Shown here piece by piece: positions 1 to 6,738 of a stretch of 9,018 nt of DNA. Position 1 is the stretch's first letter; each line of letters begins with the position of its first letter. The DNA is taken from NCBI GenBank assembly GCA_020848315.1, contig JADLAH010000218.1, forward strand, positions 1 to 9,018, written 5' to 3'. The notes beneath the pieces were generated by a model. That model saw only the letters and a program-made list of their open reading frames with translations, did no database searches and was not told the origin of the DNA. The translations under genes and the position numbers were made by a program. Source of the DNA: Chitinophagales bacterium. GTDB lineage: Bacteria > Bacteroidota > Bacteroidia > Chitinophagales > JADIYW01.

Positions 1-326
1 CCGATTGCAATCGGATGCAATCCCGTCGCATTGCTGTTGATAGAATCATTGCCCTTGTGCCAGTAAGAGGCGGCATTGCCGAAAACCCTGAATTCAAAAA
101 AATTACTGACGCCATATTTCAACTGGAATGATGGATGCTGCAATTCCTGTACGTTTCTGAAGTTGCGGTATTCCATGCCGAGTTCTACCTGAGCTTTCCC
201 TTTCGGAACGAGCAATGCGCCTTCTGTAAAAGCCGGCCGCGTAGAAGCAAAATGAAAGATGGTATCCTGGGAGAAAAGCGTGCTATAAGATAGCAAAAGA
301 ACGAGTGGGAACAGTAATTTTTTCAT
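1..326 (-). CDS. Exported transporter-like (MetA-pathway/outer-membrane barrel type) protein, N-terminal part
   Basis: Reading leftward from the ATG at 326, 108 codons are visible before the window ends, so the C-terminus is missing. The first 20 or so residues form a signal peptide (MKKLL, then a Leu-rich core, with likely cleavage after Ser19 of TLFSQ). The mature protein begins with a TRPAFTEGALLVPKG block at residues 29-43. This resembles the DRPDxTESxxxVPKG opening of the Bacteroidota transporter family related to phenol-degradation MetA proteins (PF13557-like), which are predicted outer-membrane beta-barrels. The following residues alternate polar and hydrophobic (QVELGMEYRNF, FQLKYGVSNFFEFRVFG), as expected for beta strands. 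The family name comes from the motif and the strand pattern; the transported substrate, if any, cannot be told. It diverges from the carbonic-anhydrase-like gene, with about 70 bases between the two starts. Confidence 0.6.
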   Translation of the reverse strand, partial: MKKLLFPLVLLLSYSTLFSQDTIFHFASTRPAFTEGALLVPKGKAQVELGMEYRNFRNVQELQHPSFQLKYGVSNFFEFRVFGNAASYWHKGNDSINSNATGLHPIAI

Positions 327-384
327 CCGCTAAAAATACAAAACCGTGTATGGAAAACGACATTCTATTCAAAAATATTTTTTG

Positions 385-392
385 TATGTTTG
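385..392 (+). promoter_or_regulatory. Possible Bacteroidota -7 promoter element (TATGTTTG)
   Basis: TATGTTTG at 385-392 matches the Bacteroidota -7 consensus TAnnTTTG exactly. It ends only 6 bases before the ATG at 399, so transcription from it would begin at or next to the start codon and give a leaderless message. I see no convincing TTTG -33 element about 19-20 bases upstream. The match could be chance in this AT-rich gap. Confidence 0.25.
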
Positions 393-398
393 GATGGT

Positions 399-920
399 AT
401 GAACAAATATCAGCAGGAACTCGAAAAGGCCGTTGTCAAAAAGGAACGGGTATTTGTCGCGGATACCGCGCGCGTGCTAGGAAAAGTGGAACTAGACGAC
501 GATGTGTCGGTGTGGTATGGTGCGGTTTTGCGTGCCGACTTCGATAAAATCTATATTGGAAAACGCACCAATGTGCAGGAAGGCGTCTTCATGCATGTCG
601 ATTTCGGCAAGCCCGTGGTGATCGGAGAGGATAATATTATCGGGCATGGCGCCATGGTACACGGAGCCATTATCGGAAACTATAACCTGATAGGAATGCG
701 TGCGACGATACTGAATGGTGCCAGGATAGGCAATGGCTGTATCATAGGCGCGCATGCGCTCGTCACCGAAAATATGGTGGTGCCTGATGGCAGCATGGTG
801 CTCGGTACACCTGGAAAAATAGTGGCTGTAAAATCGCTGGAAGAAGTGAAAAAATATGTTCAGTTCGGCGTGGATGAATATCTGCATGAAGCTGCCCGCT
901 ATCTCGCAGGAGAGCAGTAA
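399..920 (+). CDS. Gamma carbonic anhydrase family protein (left-handed beta-helix, hexapeptide repeats)
   Basis: The 173-residue product is built of hexapeptide repeats (VVIGED, NIIGHG, NLIGMR, RIGNGC and similar) that fold as a left-handed beta-helix, ending in GTPGKIV and a C-terminal helix. The gamma-class zinc ligands are present as His66, His83 and His88, the last two in the usual H-x4-H spacing (GHGAMVHG). The conserved Arg45/Asp47 (VLRAD) and Gln60 (NVQEG) are also there. Like YrdA/PaaY-type members, it lacks the long acidic loop of the archaeal Cam enzyme. The family is metal-binding, and only some members hydrate CO2, so activity is not assured. I chose the ATG at 399; a TTG in frame at 390 would add MDG but overlaps a possible promoter element. 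The GT9 gene follows after 23 bases, probably in the same transcript. Confidence 0.88.
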   Translation: MNKYQQELEKAVVKKERVFVADTARVLGKVELDDDVSVWYGAVLRADFDKIYIGKRTNVQEGVFMHVDFGKPVVIGEDNIIGHGAMVHGAIIGNYNLIGMRATILNGARIGNGCIIGAHALVTENMVVPDGSMVLGTPGKIVAVKSLEEVKKYVQFGVDEYLHEAARYLAGEQ

Positions 921-943
921 TAAAATCACGAAAAGTATAGCGT

Positions 944-1915
944 ATGAAAGTGTTGGTTATCCGTTTTAGCTCGATAGGTGATATAGTGCTCACATCACCG
1001 GTAGTGCGCTGCCTGAAAACACAACTGCACGGAGCTGACATTCATTTTCTTACCAAACAGGTATTTCAGGAAATACCTGCGGCGAATCCGCATATCTCCA
1101 AAGTATATTCCATTCAACAGGATATCGCAGAAGTGATGCAGGAGTTGCAGCAGGAGCGATACGATATTGTTGTAGACCTGCACGACAATATCCGTTCCCG
1201 TCAGGTCTGTGCGCAGCTGAAGCAAAAGAAGAATAAAGTTTATCGCTACAACAAGCAACGTTTCCGGCGGTTTCTGCTGACGACCTTTCAGTGGGATGTA
1301 TTGCATTCGCATGTGGTCGACCGTTATTTTTCAGCAGTCAAAGCATTGGGAATTATCAACGACGGAAAAGGACTGGATTATTTTATTCCGGAACAGGAAG
1401 ATATTCCAATGGGAAAACTGCCTTTCACACATCTGGCAGGATACGCAGTAGTGGTAGTGGGCGCGCAACATTTCACCAAACAGATTCCGCTGGAAAAATT
1501 GCAGGAATTGTGCGGTAAGATGCCGATTCCGGTGATACTGATAGGCGGGAAAGAGGACGCTTACACCGGCACTCAAATAGAGGCGGTGGATAATTTTAAA
1601 ATATACAACGCCTGCGGAAAATACAGTATACATCAATCCGCTTCCATCATCCGGAAAGCTAAATTTGTGGTGACGCCCGATACCGGTATGATGCACATCG
1701 CCGCGGCCTTCCATAAACGGATTATTTCCGTGTGGGGCAGCACGGAAAAACGACTCGGCTTTATACCCTATCAGAATGAAGCGAATACGGTAATCATTGA
1801 AAATGCACAGCTATCCTGCCGTCCGTGCCATAAGCATGGCCGAGACGCATGCCCTAAAGGACATTTTAAATGCATGATGGAGTTGGATATGCAGAAGGTT
1901 GTAGATGTGCTCTGA
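944..1915 (+). CDS. Glycosyltransferase family 9 protein (ADP-heptose:LPS heptosyltransferase type)
   Basis: The 323-residue protein has the GT-B layout of GT9 enzymes, which transfer heptose or a related sugar to lipid A-core oligosaccharide at the inner face of the cytoplasmic membrane. The N-terminus MKVLVIRFSSIGDIVLTSP (residues 1-19) is the family's opening strand and glycine loop. Asp78 in VVDLHDNIRSR, the ILIGGKED turn (198-205) and TPDTGMMHIAAAF (244-256) are the other landmarks, the last forming the nucleotide-sugar site. Near the C-terminus four cysteines lie in a C-x2-C-x7-C-x6-C pattern (292, 295, 303, 310). I recall this from other Bacteroidota GT9 proteins, where its role is unclear. 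No signal peptide or membrane span is seen. Acceptor and donor sugars are not readable from sequence. It is probably cotranscribed with the upstream gene, and its stop lies 2 bases from the stop of the opposing gene. Confidence 0.88.
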   Translation: MKVLVIRFSSIGDIVLTSPVVRCLKTQLHGADIHFLTKQVFQEIPAANPHISKVYSIQQDIAEVMQELQQERYDIVVDLHDNIRSRQVCAQLKQKKNKVYRYNKQRFRRFLLTTFQWDVLHSHVVDRYFSAVKALGIINDGKGLDYFIPEQEDIPMGKLPFTHLAGYAVVVVGAQHFTKQIPLEKLQELCGKMPIPVILIGGKEDAYTGTQIEAVDNFKIYNACGKYSIHQSASIIRKAKFVVTPDTGMMHIAAAFHKRIISVWGSTEKRLGFIPYQNEANTVIIENAQLSCRPCHKHGRDACPKGHFKCMMELDMQKVVDVL

Positions 1916-1917
1916 TA

Positions 1918-2514
1918 TCACCCTCTTCGGCGTTCCAGCAACAGCATCATCATCAATCCAAGTACGGTTCGTTCCTCTTCGCCTTTTTCAAATGGACTCA
2001 GTTGATGCAGACTGAACTTTCTGCCCCAAAAGGAAGGCTCCTTTTGCAGGCGCAACACTGCTGTGCCGTCCGGACGCGTCACCAGATAAGTCGGGTGAAA
2101 CAGATAGCCGGAAAGGATGCCGAGTATCGGGATATCTGAAAAGAGAGCATCTGCGATTTTCACCCACGGATTTTCTTCCCGAACGAGTAAATCCTGCTGC
2201 TCATTCTGATCGTATATCTCATAGCGCGATTTCCAGATGGACGCCCATCCTTTGCGCGCAATTTTGCCTTTATACAGGCCATTTTGGTCGGTGATGGTGT
2301 ATGCCGCGGAGAAATCCAGCCAGCGATCCGCTTTTATCTGGTAGAGTCGTTGCGATTGCGTGGTGTCATTGTAGATATTGACTTCTTCCGTCAACTTCAG
2401 CATTTTCTGTTTGCTGTAGCAAATGGTTTGTCCGTGGGCATCCTGCACGGTAAAATCGTTGGATAGCGTCGTGATCTTGAAATGAAATTGCAGCGGGTAG
2501 GCGAGTGATTGCAT
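1918..2514 (-). CDS. LURP-one-related / tubby-like fold protein of unknown function
   Basis: This 198-residue cytosolic-looking protein has the character of the LURP-one-related / phospholipid-scramblase-like fold. It is rich in short beta strands with turns such as DAHGQT (25-30), TDQNG (75-79) and RPDGTAV (147-153), and ends in a hydrophobic helix (VLGLMMMLLLERRRG, 184-198). The blocks NIYND (46-50), IKADRWLDF (60-68), REENPWVK (112-119) and KEPSFWGRKF (158-167) fit my memory of a conserved Bacteroidota hypothetical family. Scramblase-type members bind membranes through such a tail, but no biochemical role is known for the bacterial ones, so I assign none. It starts 3 bases after the rlmH stop, so the two are very likely cotranscribed and perhaps translationally coupled. 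Confidence 0.7.
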   Translation of the reverse strand: MQSLAYPLQFHFKITTLSNDFTVQDAHGQTICYSKQKMLKLTEEVNIYNDTTQSQRLYQIKADRWLDFSAAYTITDQNGLYKGKIARKGWASIWKSRYEIYDQNEQQDLLVREENPWVKIADALFSDIPILGILSGYLFHPTYLVTRPDGTAVLRLQKEPSFWGRKFSLHQLSPFEKGEEERTVLGLMMMLLLERRRG

Positions 2515-2517
2515 ATT

Positions 2518-2985
2518 TTATTCGTTATGATAAGGGAAATGATGAATAATAGTATAAGCTCTGTATAATTGTTCCATAAAAATCAGGCGGATGAGTTGGT
2601 GTGAAAAGGTCATCCTGGACAGCGACAATTTGTCGTTGGCGCGTTCATACAGCCGCTCGTCAAAACCATAGGCGCCTCCAATCAGAAAGACCATTTTTTT
2701 GGTGGAATGGGTCGCTTTCTTTTCGATAAAATCCGCGAACTCAACGGAGTTGAAGGTTTTTCCTTTCTCATCGAGTAAGACTAGAAAATCATCGTTCTTC
2801 AGTTTGGCCAGAATTTTATCCGCCTCTGCAGATTTCTGTTGTGCCGGCTGGCTGATGCCCTTTGTTTCGGGGAATTCCACGATGTCGATGGCGGTGAATT
2901 TCCGGATTCGCCCCATAAATTCGGTATACCCTTTTTGGGTAAAATCCTGAAATGTTTTGCCTGTCCACCAGATCTCGATTTTCAT
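2518..2985 (-). CDS. rlmH: 23S rRNA (pseudouridine-1915-N3)-methyltransferase RlmH (SPOUT family)
   Basis: RlmH methylates pseudouridine 1915 in helix 69 of 23S rRNA on assembled ribosomes, using S-adenosylmethionine. The protein is 155 residues from the ATG at 2985, the standard family length. It shows the SPOUT knot signatures in order: LVLLDEKGKTFNSVEFA in the middle, FLIGGAYGFDERLYERA, then LSLSRMTFSHQLIRLIFMEQ and a C-terminal YRAYTIIHHFPYHNE. An in-frame upstream start at 3018 would add 11 residues absent from the family, so I reject it. It leads a minus-strand pair with the LURP-one-like gene. Its own promoter must lie in 2986-3061, opposite the start of the small plus-strand ORF; I could not pick a convincing element there. 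Confidence 0.95.
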   Translation of the reverse strand: MKIEIWWTGKTFQDFTQKGYTEFMGRIRKFTAIDIVEFPETKGISQPAQQKSAEADKILAKLKNDDFLVLLDEKGKTFNSVEFADFIEKKATHSTKKMVFLIGGAYGFDERLYERANDKLSLSRMTFSHQLIRLIFMEQLYRAYTIIHHFPYHNE

Positions 2986-3061
2986 GTGCTGAAAATAATA
3001 GGTTAAATAACTTGACAAGTGTACGAAAAAGTTCCAACTTACTTATCTAAATCTAAGAGCC

Positions 3062-3304
3062 ATGACAAATGTACGTACTCTTAGAAGCATAATTCCGCTC
3101 CCTGTTTTATTTTTAACGATGGCCTGCCACGTGCAGGAGAAAAATACGTCGTCCGGTAATCCCATTTCTCATGCTGCATCTGCGCAACAAAAAAAAATAG
3201 CAGTGACAGATATGGACGACTATGAATATGCCATCTGGATAAACAGGGCGGATCTGAGTATTACTTCTATCCCTTCCGACAACCGGAGGCCCGTAGACCA
3301 ATAA
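3062..3304 (+). CDS. Small orphan protein, possible lipoprotein
   Basis: I do not recognise this 80-residue product. It opens with a basic N-terminus (MTNVRTLR), a hydrophobic stretch (IIPLPVLFLTMA, residues 10-21) and Cys22, giving a loose lipobox (LTMAC) that signal peptidase II might accept. The lipobox is imperfect because the -3 residue is Thr rather than Leu. The rest is short and polar, with a Ser/Gln/Lys linker and a C-terminal part containing MDDYEYAIWINRADLSI (51-67). It is divergent from rlmH and shares a 76-base gap with it. A 97-residue antisense ORF covers the same bases, but its start lies in the terminator hairpin, so the lipoprotein reading is preferred. It may be a real small envelope protein, a truncated remnant, or a chance ORF. 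Confidence 0.4.
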   Translation: MTNVRTLRSIIPLPVLFLTMACHVQEKNTSSGNPISHAASAQQKKIAVTDMDDYEYAIWINRADLSITSIPSDNRRPVDQ

Positions 3305-3395
3305 AGTGGGCGAATCGCGGATGTTCATCATCCAAACCCGCCAGGCCGGAGAAAGCGCGTTGTTACGAATGTCATAGAAGAATTTCTCTGAAAAA

Positions 3396-3427
3396 GGAAA
3401 GGCCATCCGCTTGCGGATGGCCTTTCT
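3396..3427 (-). terminator. Rho-independent terminator of rplU-rpmA
   Basis: A perfect 13-base inverted repeat (AAAGGCCATCCGC at 3398-3410 and its complement at 3413-3425) has a 2-base spacer, and flanking bases extend the stem by one G-C and one G-T pair. On the minus strand the stem is followed by a T-rich run (CCTTTTTC), as expected for termination after rpmA, whose stop codon lies 22 bases upstream. On the plus strand it is followed only by CTACATTATT, so it may work weakly there too for the small ORF. Confidence 0.85.
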
Positions 3428-3448
3428 ACATTATTCTGACAGACGCTA

Positions 3449-3697
3449 TTACGCGATGTGTACGAAAGTACGGTCTTTGAAACCTTTTTTGAAAACTACT
3501 TTGCCATCTTTCAATGCGAAGATAGTGTGGTCTTTACCTAAGCCAACACCTTCTCCCGGATGGAATTTTGTACCTCTCTGACGGATGATGATATTGCCGG
3601 CAATAGCCTCTTGTCCTCCGTATAATTTAACACCCAGACGCTTGCTGTGTGACTCTCTACCGTTTTTGGAGCTACCTACCCCTTTCTTATGTGCCAT
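3449..3697 (-). CDS. rpmA: 50S ribosomal protein L27
   Basis: The 82-residue protein opens [20 protein letters not shown], the L27 N-terminal tail that reaches the peptidyl transferase centre. It then carries the family blocks [25 protein letters not shown] and [17 protein letters not shown]. There is no Firmicutes-type N-terminal extension needing cleavage. It is the second gene of rplU-rpmA, 42 bases downstream of rplU with no terminator or promoter between them, and the operon ends in the hairpin at 3396-3427. Length, start and motifs all agree. Confidence 0.98.
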   Translation of the reverse strand: MAHKKGVGSSKNGRESHSKRLGVKLYGGQEAIAGNIIIRQRGTKFHPGEGVGLGKDHTIFALKDGKVVFKKGFKDRTFVHIA

Positions 3698-3739
3698 TGT
3701 ATTGTATTTTTCTGATTAAAAATAAACAGGATACCGAAA

Positions 3740-4048
3740 TTACGCGATAGCGTCAATTTTTACTTTTGTATACGATTGTCTGAAACCGTTTTTCACTTTG
3801 TATCCTTTTCTTCTTTTCTTTTTGAAAACGATTACTTTATCTCCTTTGGTATGTTCTACGATAGTACCGGAAACAGCTGCACCGCTTACAGTAGGTGTTC
3901 CTACTTTTACGCCCGCATCTCCGGATATCATCAATACTTTATCAAAGTTTACTTTGTCTCCTGCGTTTCCGTCCAGTTTGTACACAAAAATTTCCTGATT
4001 TTGTGCTACTTTAAACTGATGACCGCCTATTTCTACAATTGCGTACAT
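3740..4048 (-). CDS. rplU: 50S ribosomal protein L21
   Basis: The 102-residue product starts MYAIVEIGGHQFKVAQNQEI, the L21 opening, and carries KVLMISGDAGVKVGTP in the middle and the rRNA-binding basic tail VIVFKKKRRKGYKVKNGFRQ near the end. The length is normal for the family. L21 binds 23S rRNA in the large subunit, near L20. It is the first gene of the rplU-rpmA operon. A TATCTTTG element 22 bases upstream is its likely promoter. Confidence 0.98.
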   Translation of the reverse strand: MYAIVEIGGHQFKVAQNQEIFVYKLDGNAGDKVNFDKVLMISGDAGVKVGTPTVSGAAVSGTIVEHTKGDKVIVFKKKRRKGYKVKNGFRQSYTKVKIDAIA

Positions 4049-4070
4049 GATTTCGTTTTTTTTGGAGTTG

Positions 4071-4078
4071 CAAAGATA
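4071..4078 (-). promoter_or_regulatory. Bacteroidota -7 promoter element of rplU-rpmA (TATCTTTG)
   Basis: On the minus strand the sequence TATCTTTG matches TAnnTTTG exactly and ends 22 bases before the rplU start codon, a normal leader distance. The -33 region about 19 bases further upstream is only T/A-rich, without a clear TTTG. A sigma70-like pair (TTGACT, 17 bases, TAAATT) also exists further upstream on the same strand but is less typical of this phylum. Confidence 0.6.
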
Positions 4079-4134
4079 ATTAAAAATTCCTGTATTCTAA
4101 TAATTTAGTGTTGATTTTTTATTAAGTCAACATC

Positions 4135-4143
4135 TTATCCACA
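4135..4143 (+). other. Perfect DnaA box (TTATCCACA)
   Basis: A 9-base exact match to the strong DnaA-binding consensus TTATnCACA lies in the 144-base gap between the PhoD-like gene and the rplU promoter, about 60 bases upstream of the -7 element. It is a single site with no neighbouring cluster or AT-rich unwinding element, so this is not an origin. It may be a regulatory or titration site for DnaA, or chance. Confidence 0.35.
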
Positions 4144-4192
4144 AAATTACCCGATACGGCTACTAAGTTAATGAATTTTAATGGTTTGTGTA

Positions 4193-5482
4193 TTAATGCT
4201 GCATTTTTTTTGCTTCAATAGTGTGTTCCCAGACTCTTTTTCCTTCCTGATCGTATGCCTCCAGAATGCATTTCCGATCGTTTTCAGGTCCCTCTATCCG
4301 GATTTTTCCATAGTTATAATCAGGGTAGTAGGTGCCCGGCACACGGTAGGGACTTTGGAATTCCGGACTCTTTTTGCTGATTTTTACCGGATACATGGTC
4401 AGCGGAGAGGTGGTGAAGTCGTAGAGTGGATACATGTCGGCTTCCTCTACCTTCAGTAAGTCGGCATGGTGGCGGTCGCCGGTCAGAAAAATGATGCCGG
4501 AAATTTTATGTTCGCGGATAAAGGCAATCAGCGACTGGTATTCCTCTTTCGTCTGATAAAAACATTCCCGGTCGCTCAGCGGGTTCAAGGCTTGCATGCC
4601 CATCGCGATGAATTTGAAGGTGGCAGTTGAAGCCAGCAGTTCTTTTTTCAGCCATTCCAGTTGTGCGCTGCCGAGTACAGTCTGCATCTCTTCATTGTGG
4701 TAGCGGTCGTCGAGCAGAAAAAACTGTGCGTCCTGCTCCCGGAAAGTGGAATAGTTGGTCTGGCTGTCGCTCGCAGGGTTGGGCCAGAATTGTTGAAATA
4801 CCTGAAGAGAGGTCTCCTTGTGTGGAAAATCCGATCCGCTGTTGTTGCTGCCATAGTCGTGGTCATCCCAGATCGCATAATGCCGTTTGGAGGAAAGGAA
4901 GTCGGCGAGTTTCTTATTCAGCCGGGTTTTGATATTCCTTTTCAGTTGGGTGCGCAGACTCCTTTGTTCATATATATAATACAGATTATCGCCCAGCCAC
5001 AGCATGAAGTCGGCACTGTCCTGTTGCATATGCCTGAATATCTTCAGGCTGGTGAAGGGTTTCACTGCACCGTTGAAGCCTGTGCTGATAAAGGCACAAG
5101 AGCCCGCCAGAAAAGAGAAATCCTGAGGCGTAGCACCTGTATCAGCGGTATTTACCTGCAACAACCGTGTATATGATTTTCCATCGAAAGAGTAATCGAT
5201 GGAATAAGCAGTACCGGGCCGGAGTCCTGAAAAGACATCCTGTACCGGCATATATTTTTTATAGCGAATGGCATCTGTATAATAATAGGTTTTGCTCCCG
5301 GCTATTATATTTTGGTTGTCAACGATGCGCAATAATACGGAGTCGGCATCTTTAAACATGCACCAAAACCCTACTTCACCTGTGGTGATATGTCCGGCAA
5401 ATGGTTGAGAAACCGGTTGCTGAGCGGAAACGACGCTATATATAAGTTGACAGATGAGCAGGCAGTGTATTCGGATATTCAT
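4193..5482 (-). CDS. Secreted PhoD-like phosphatase/phosphodiesterase
   Basis: The 429-residue protein begins with a signal peptide (MNIRIHCLLICQLIYSVVSA, cleavage likely after residue 20), so it acts in the periplasm or outside. A Fn3-like N-terminal domain (about 25-115, ending in LRPGTAYSIDYSFDG) precedes a metallophosphoesterase core of the PhoD family (PF09423-like). The core shows GSCAF (127-131), WLGDN (162-166), YAIWDDHDYGSNNSG (202-216), FFLLDDRYH (254-262) and LTGDRHHADL (333-342), which supply the Asp/His metal ligands. PhoD enzymes hydrolyse phosphodiesters such as teichoic acid, nucleotides or phospholipids; in Bacteroidota the substrate is unknown. Some of these proteins have Ca/Fe centres, but that cannot be read here. 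The start lies 1 base after the stop of the M48 protease, so the two form an operon with the protease first. Confidence 0.88.
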   Translation of the reverse strand: MNIRIHCLLICQLIYSVVSAQQPVSQPFAGHITTGEVGFWCMFKDADSVLLRIVDNQNIIAGSKTYYYTDAIRYKKYMPVQDVFSGLRPGTAYSIDYSFDGKSYTRLLQVNTADTGATPQDFSFLAGSCAFISTGFNGAVKPFTSLKIFRHMQQDSADFMLWLGDNLYYIYEQRSLRTQLKRNIKTRLNKKLADFLSSKRHYAIWDDHDYGSNNSGSDFPHKETSLQVFQQFWPNPASDSQTNYSTFREQDAQFFLLDDRYHNEEMQTVLGSAQLEWLKKELLASTATFKFIAMGMQALNPLSDRECFYQTKEEYQSLIAFIREHKISGIIFLTGDRHHADLLKVEEADMYPLYDFTTSPLTMYPVKISKKSPEFQSPYRVPGTYYPDYNYGKIRIEGPENDRKCILEAYDQEGKRVWEHTIEAKKMQH

Positions 5483-5483
5483 C

Positions 5484-6713
5484 TTATTTCATTAAGGCTC
5501 TGACCCGTTCCAGCAGCGGCGGATGTGAATAGTGAAAGAATACATACCATCTGTCGGGTTGCAGGTTGGAGAGGTTGTTGGCGGATAATTTCTTTAATGA
5601 AGAAATCAGGTGTTCGCCGGTGCCGGTACTTTCTTTGGCAAACCGGTCTGCTTCAAATTCATTTTTTCGGGAAAAAATATTCATCATTAGTCCCGTGACA
5701 ATGGAAATGGGACTGTACAGCAAACTGAAAGCCACCAGTCCGATAGGAAACACCGCTGTTTCGCTGTTCAGTCCGAGCGCCTGCGTCAGCATCGGTTCTT
5801 TGATGAAAACGGAAAGAATATAGAGTAGCAATCCCGTTTGCAATACAGAAATTACCATTCCTTGGTGGATGTGTTTTTTCTTGTAATGTCCCACTTCATG
5901 TGCCAGTATGCTGATAAGCTCTTCCTCCGTGTGGTCTTTCAGCAGGGTGTCATACAACACAATTGTTTTCTTGCTGCCGAGTCCGCTGAAGTAGGCGTTG
6001 GCCTTAGTGCTGCGTTTGGACCCGTCAATGATGAAAATATTATGGAGCGGAAAAGATACTTTTCGGGCGTATTCCTCAATTTTTTCGCGCAGACTGCCTG
6101 CCTCCAGCGGTTGCAATTGATTGAACAGCGGTACAATCAGACTGGTGTAGAAGGTGGCGAAGAAAAGGGTGAATGCGGTAAATAAACCCCACGCGTAGAG
6201 CCAGAACAAAGCGCCGGTCTGCTGATAAAACCAGGCGAATGCGGCCAGTAGTGTGCCGCCAATCACGGCACCAATCAGATAACCTTTCAGTTTGTCGGAA
6301 AGGTAAGTTTTCCAAGTCATTTTGTTGAAGCCGAATTTTTCCTCAATGACAAAAATATTATACCACTCGAACGGCAGTCCGATGATGTCGGAAAGGACCG
6401 CGAAGGCGCCGAAGAATAACAGCGCTTGTGCCACCGGATGCGCGGTGACGCCGTCCACCCACAGATACATCCATGCAAAACCTTTCAGATACAGAAAAGC
6501 CAGCATCAGGATAGTGCTGAAGGTGCTGCTGATACGACTTAATCGCGCCTTCGCCTGATGGTAGCTGCGCGCTTTCCGGTAGCGCTGTTCGTCGTACAAT
6601 CCTGTCAGTTCGGGTGGCGTAGGCAAATCCCAGGAGCGTGCATTAAGGTAGTCCAGCACACTTTCAAAGACATAATCCAGCATGATAAATGCCATCATCA
6701 GCCAGGTCAGCAT
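5484..6713 (-). CDS. Ste24-like M48 family membrane-embedded zinc metallopeptidase
   Basis: The protein resembles CAAX prenyl protease 1/Ste24 in both halves. The N-terminal M48_N region has about five membrane helices. The catalytic part contains STKANAYFSGLGSKKTIVLYD, LAHEVGHYKKKHIH with the zinc-binding HExxH, two further helices, NEFEADRFAKE with the third ligand Glu, and a C-terminal FHYSHPPLLERVRAL. Bacterial homologues are thought to degrade or process membrane proteins, since CAAX prenylation does not occur in these cells. From the ATG at 6713 it is 409 residues. An ATG at 6734 would add seven residues (MLTEGTP), but a promoter-like pair at 6739-6770 would start transcription at about 6734, so I prefer 6713. 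The downstream PhoD-like gene begins 1 base after its stop. Confidence 0.9.
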   Translation of the reverse strand: MLTWLMMAFIMLDYVFESVLDYLNARSWDLPTPPELTGLYDEQRYRKARSYHQAKARLSRISSTFSTILMLAFLYLKGFAWMYLWVDGVTAHPVAQALLFFGAFAVLSDIIGLPFEWYNIFVIEEKFGFNKMTWKTYLSDKLKGYLIGAVIGGTLLAAFAWFYQQTGALFWLYAWGLFTAFTLFFATFYTSLIVPLFNQLQPLEAGSLREKIEEYARKVSFPLHNIFIIDGSKRSTKANAYFSGLGSKKTIVLYDTLLKDHTEEELISILAHEVGHYKKKHIHQGMVISVLQTGLLLYILSVFIKEPMLTQALGLNSETAVFPIGLVAFSLLYSPISIVTGLMMNIFSRKNEFEADRFAKESTGTGEHLISSLKKLSANNLSNLQPDRWYVFFHYSHPPLLERVRALMK

Positions 6714-6738
6714 CGGGGTTCCTTCGGTAAGCATAGCG

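Noticed and set aside
492..929. 145-residue minus-strand ORF across the carbonic-anhydrase-like gene
   Set aside because: It is the antisense shadow of a clear hexapeptide-repeat gene; the His/Ile-rich translation has no domain of its own.
2986..3018. Upstream extension of RlmH (MSSYLTYYFQH)
   Set aside because: RlmH is 155-157 residues and begins MKI; the extra 11 residues are outside the family norm.
3113..3406. 97-residue minus-strand ORF antisense to the small lipoprotein-like ORF
   Set aside because: Its first codons lie inside the rplU-rpmA terminator hairpin, its composition is irregular and no family motif is visible.
4110..4131. Inverted repeat GTTGA/TCAAC as a terminator for the PhoD-like gene
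   Set aside because: Only 5 paired bases with a 12-base loop, and no T tract following it in the minus direction.
4661..5176. 171-residue plus-strand ORF within the PhoD-like gene
   Set aside because: The opposite strand carries every PhoD catalytic motif in order; this frame has none and no plausible start signal.
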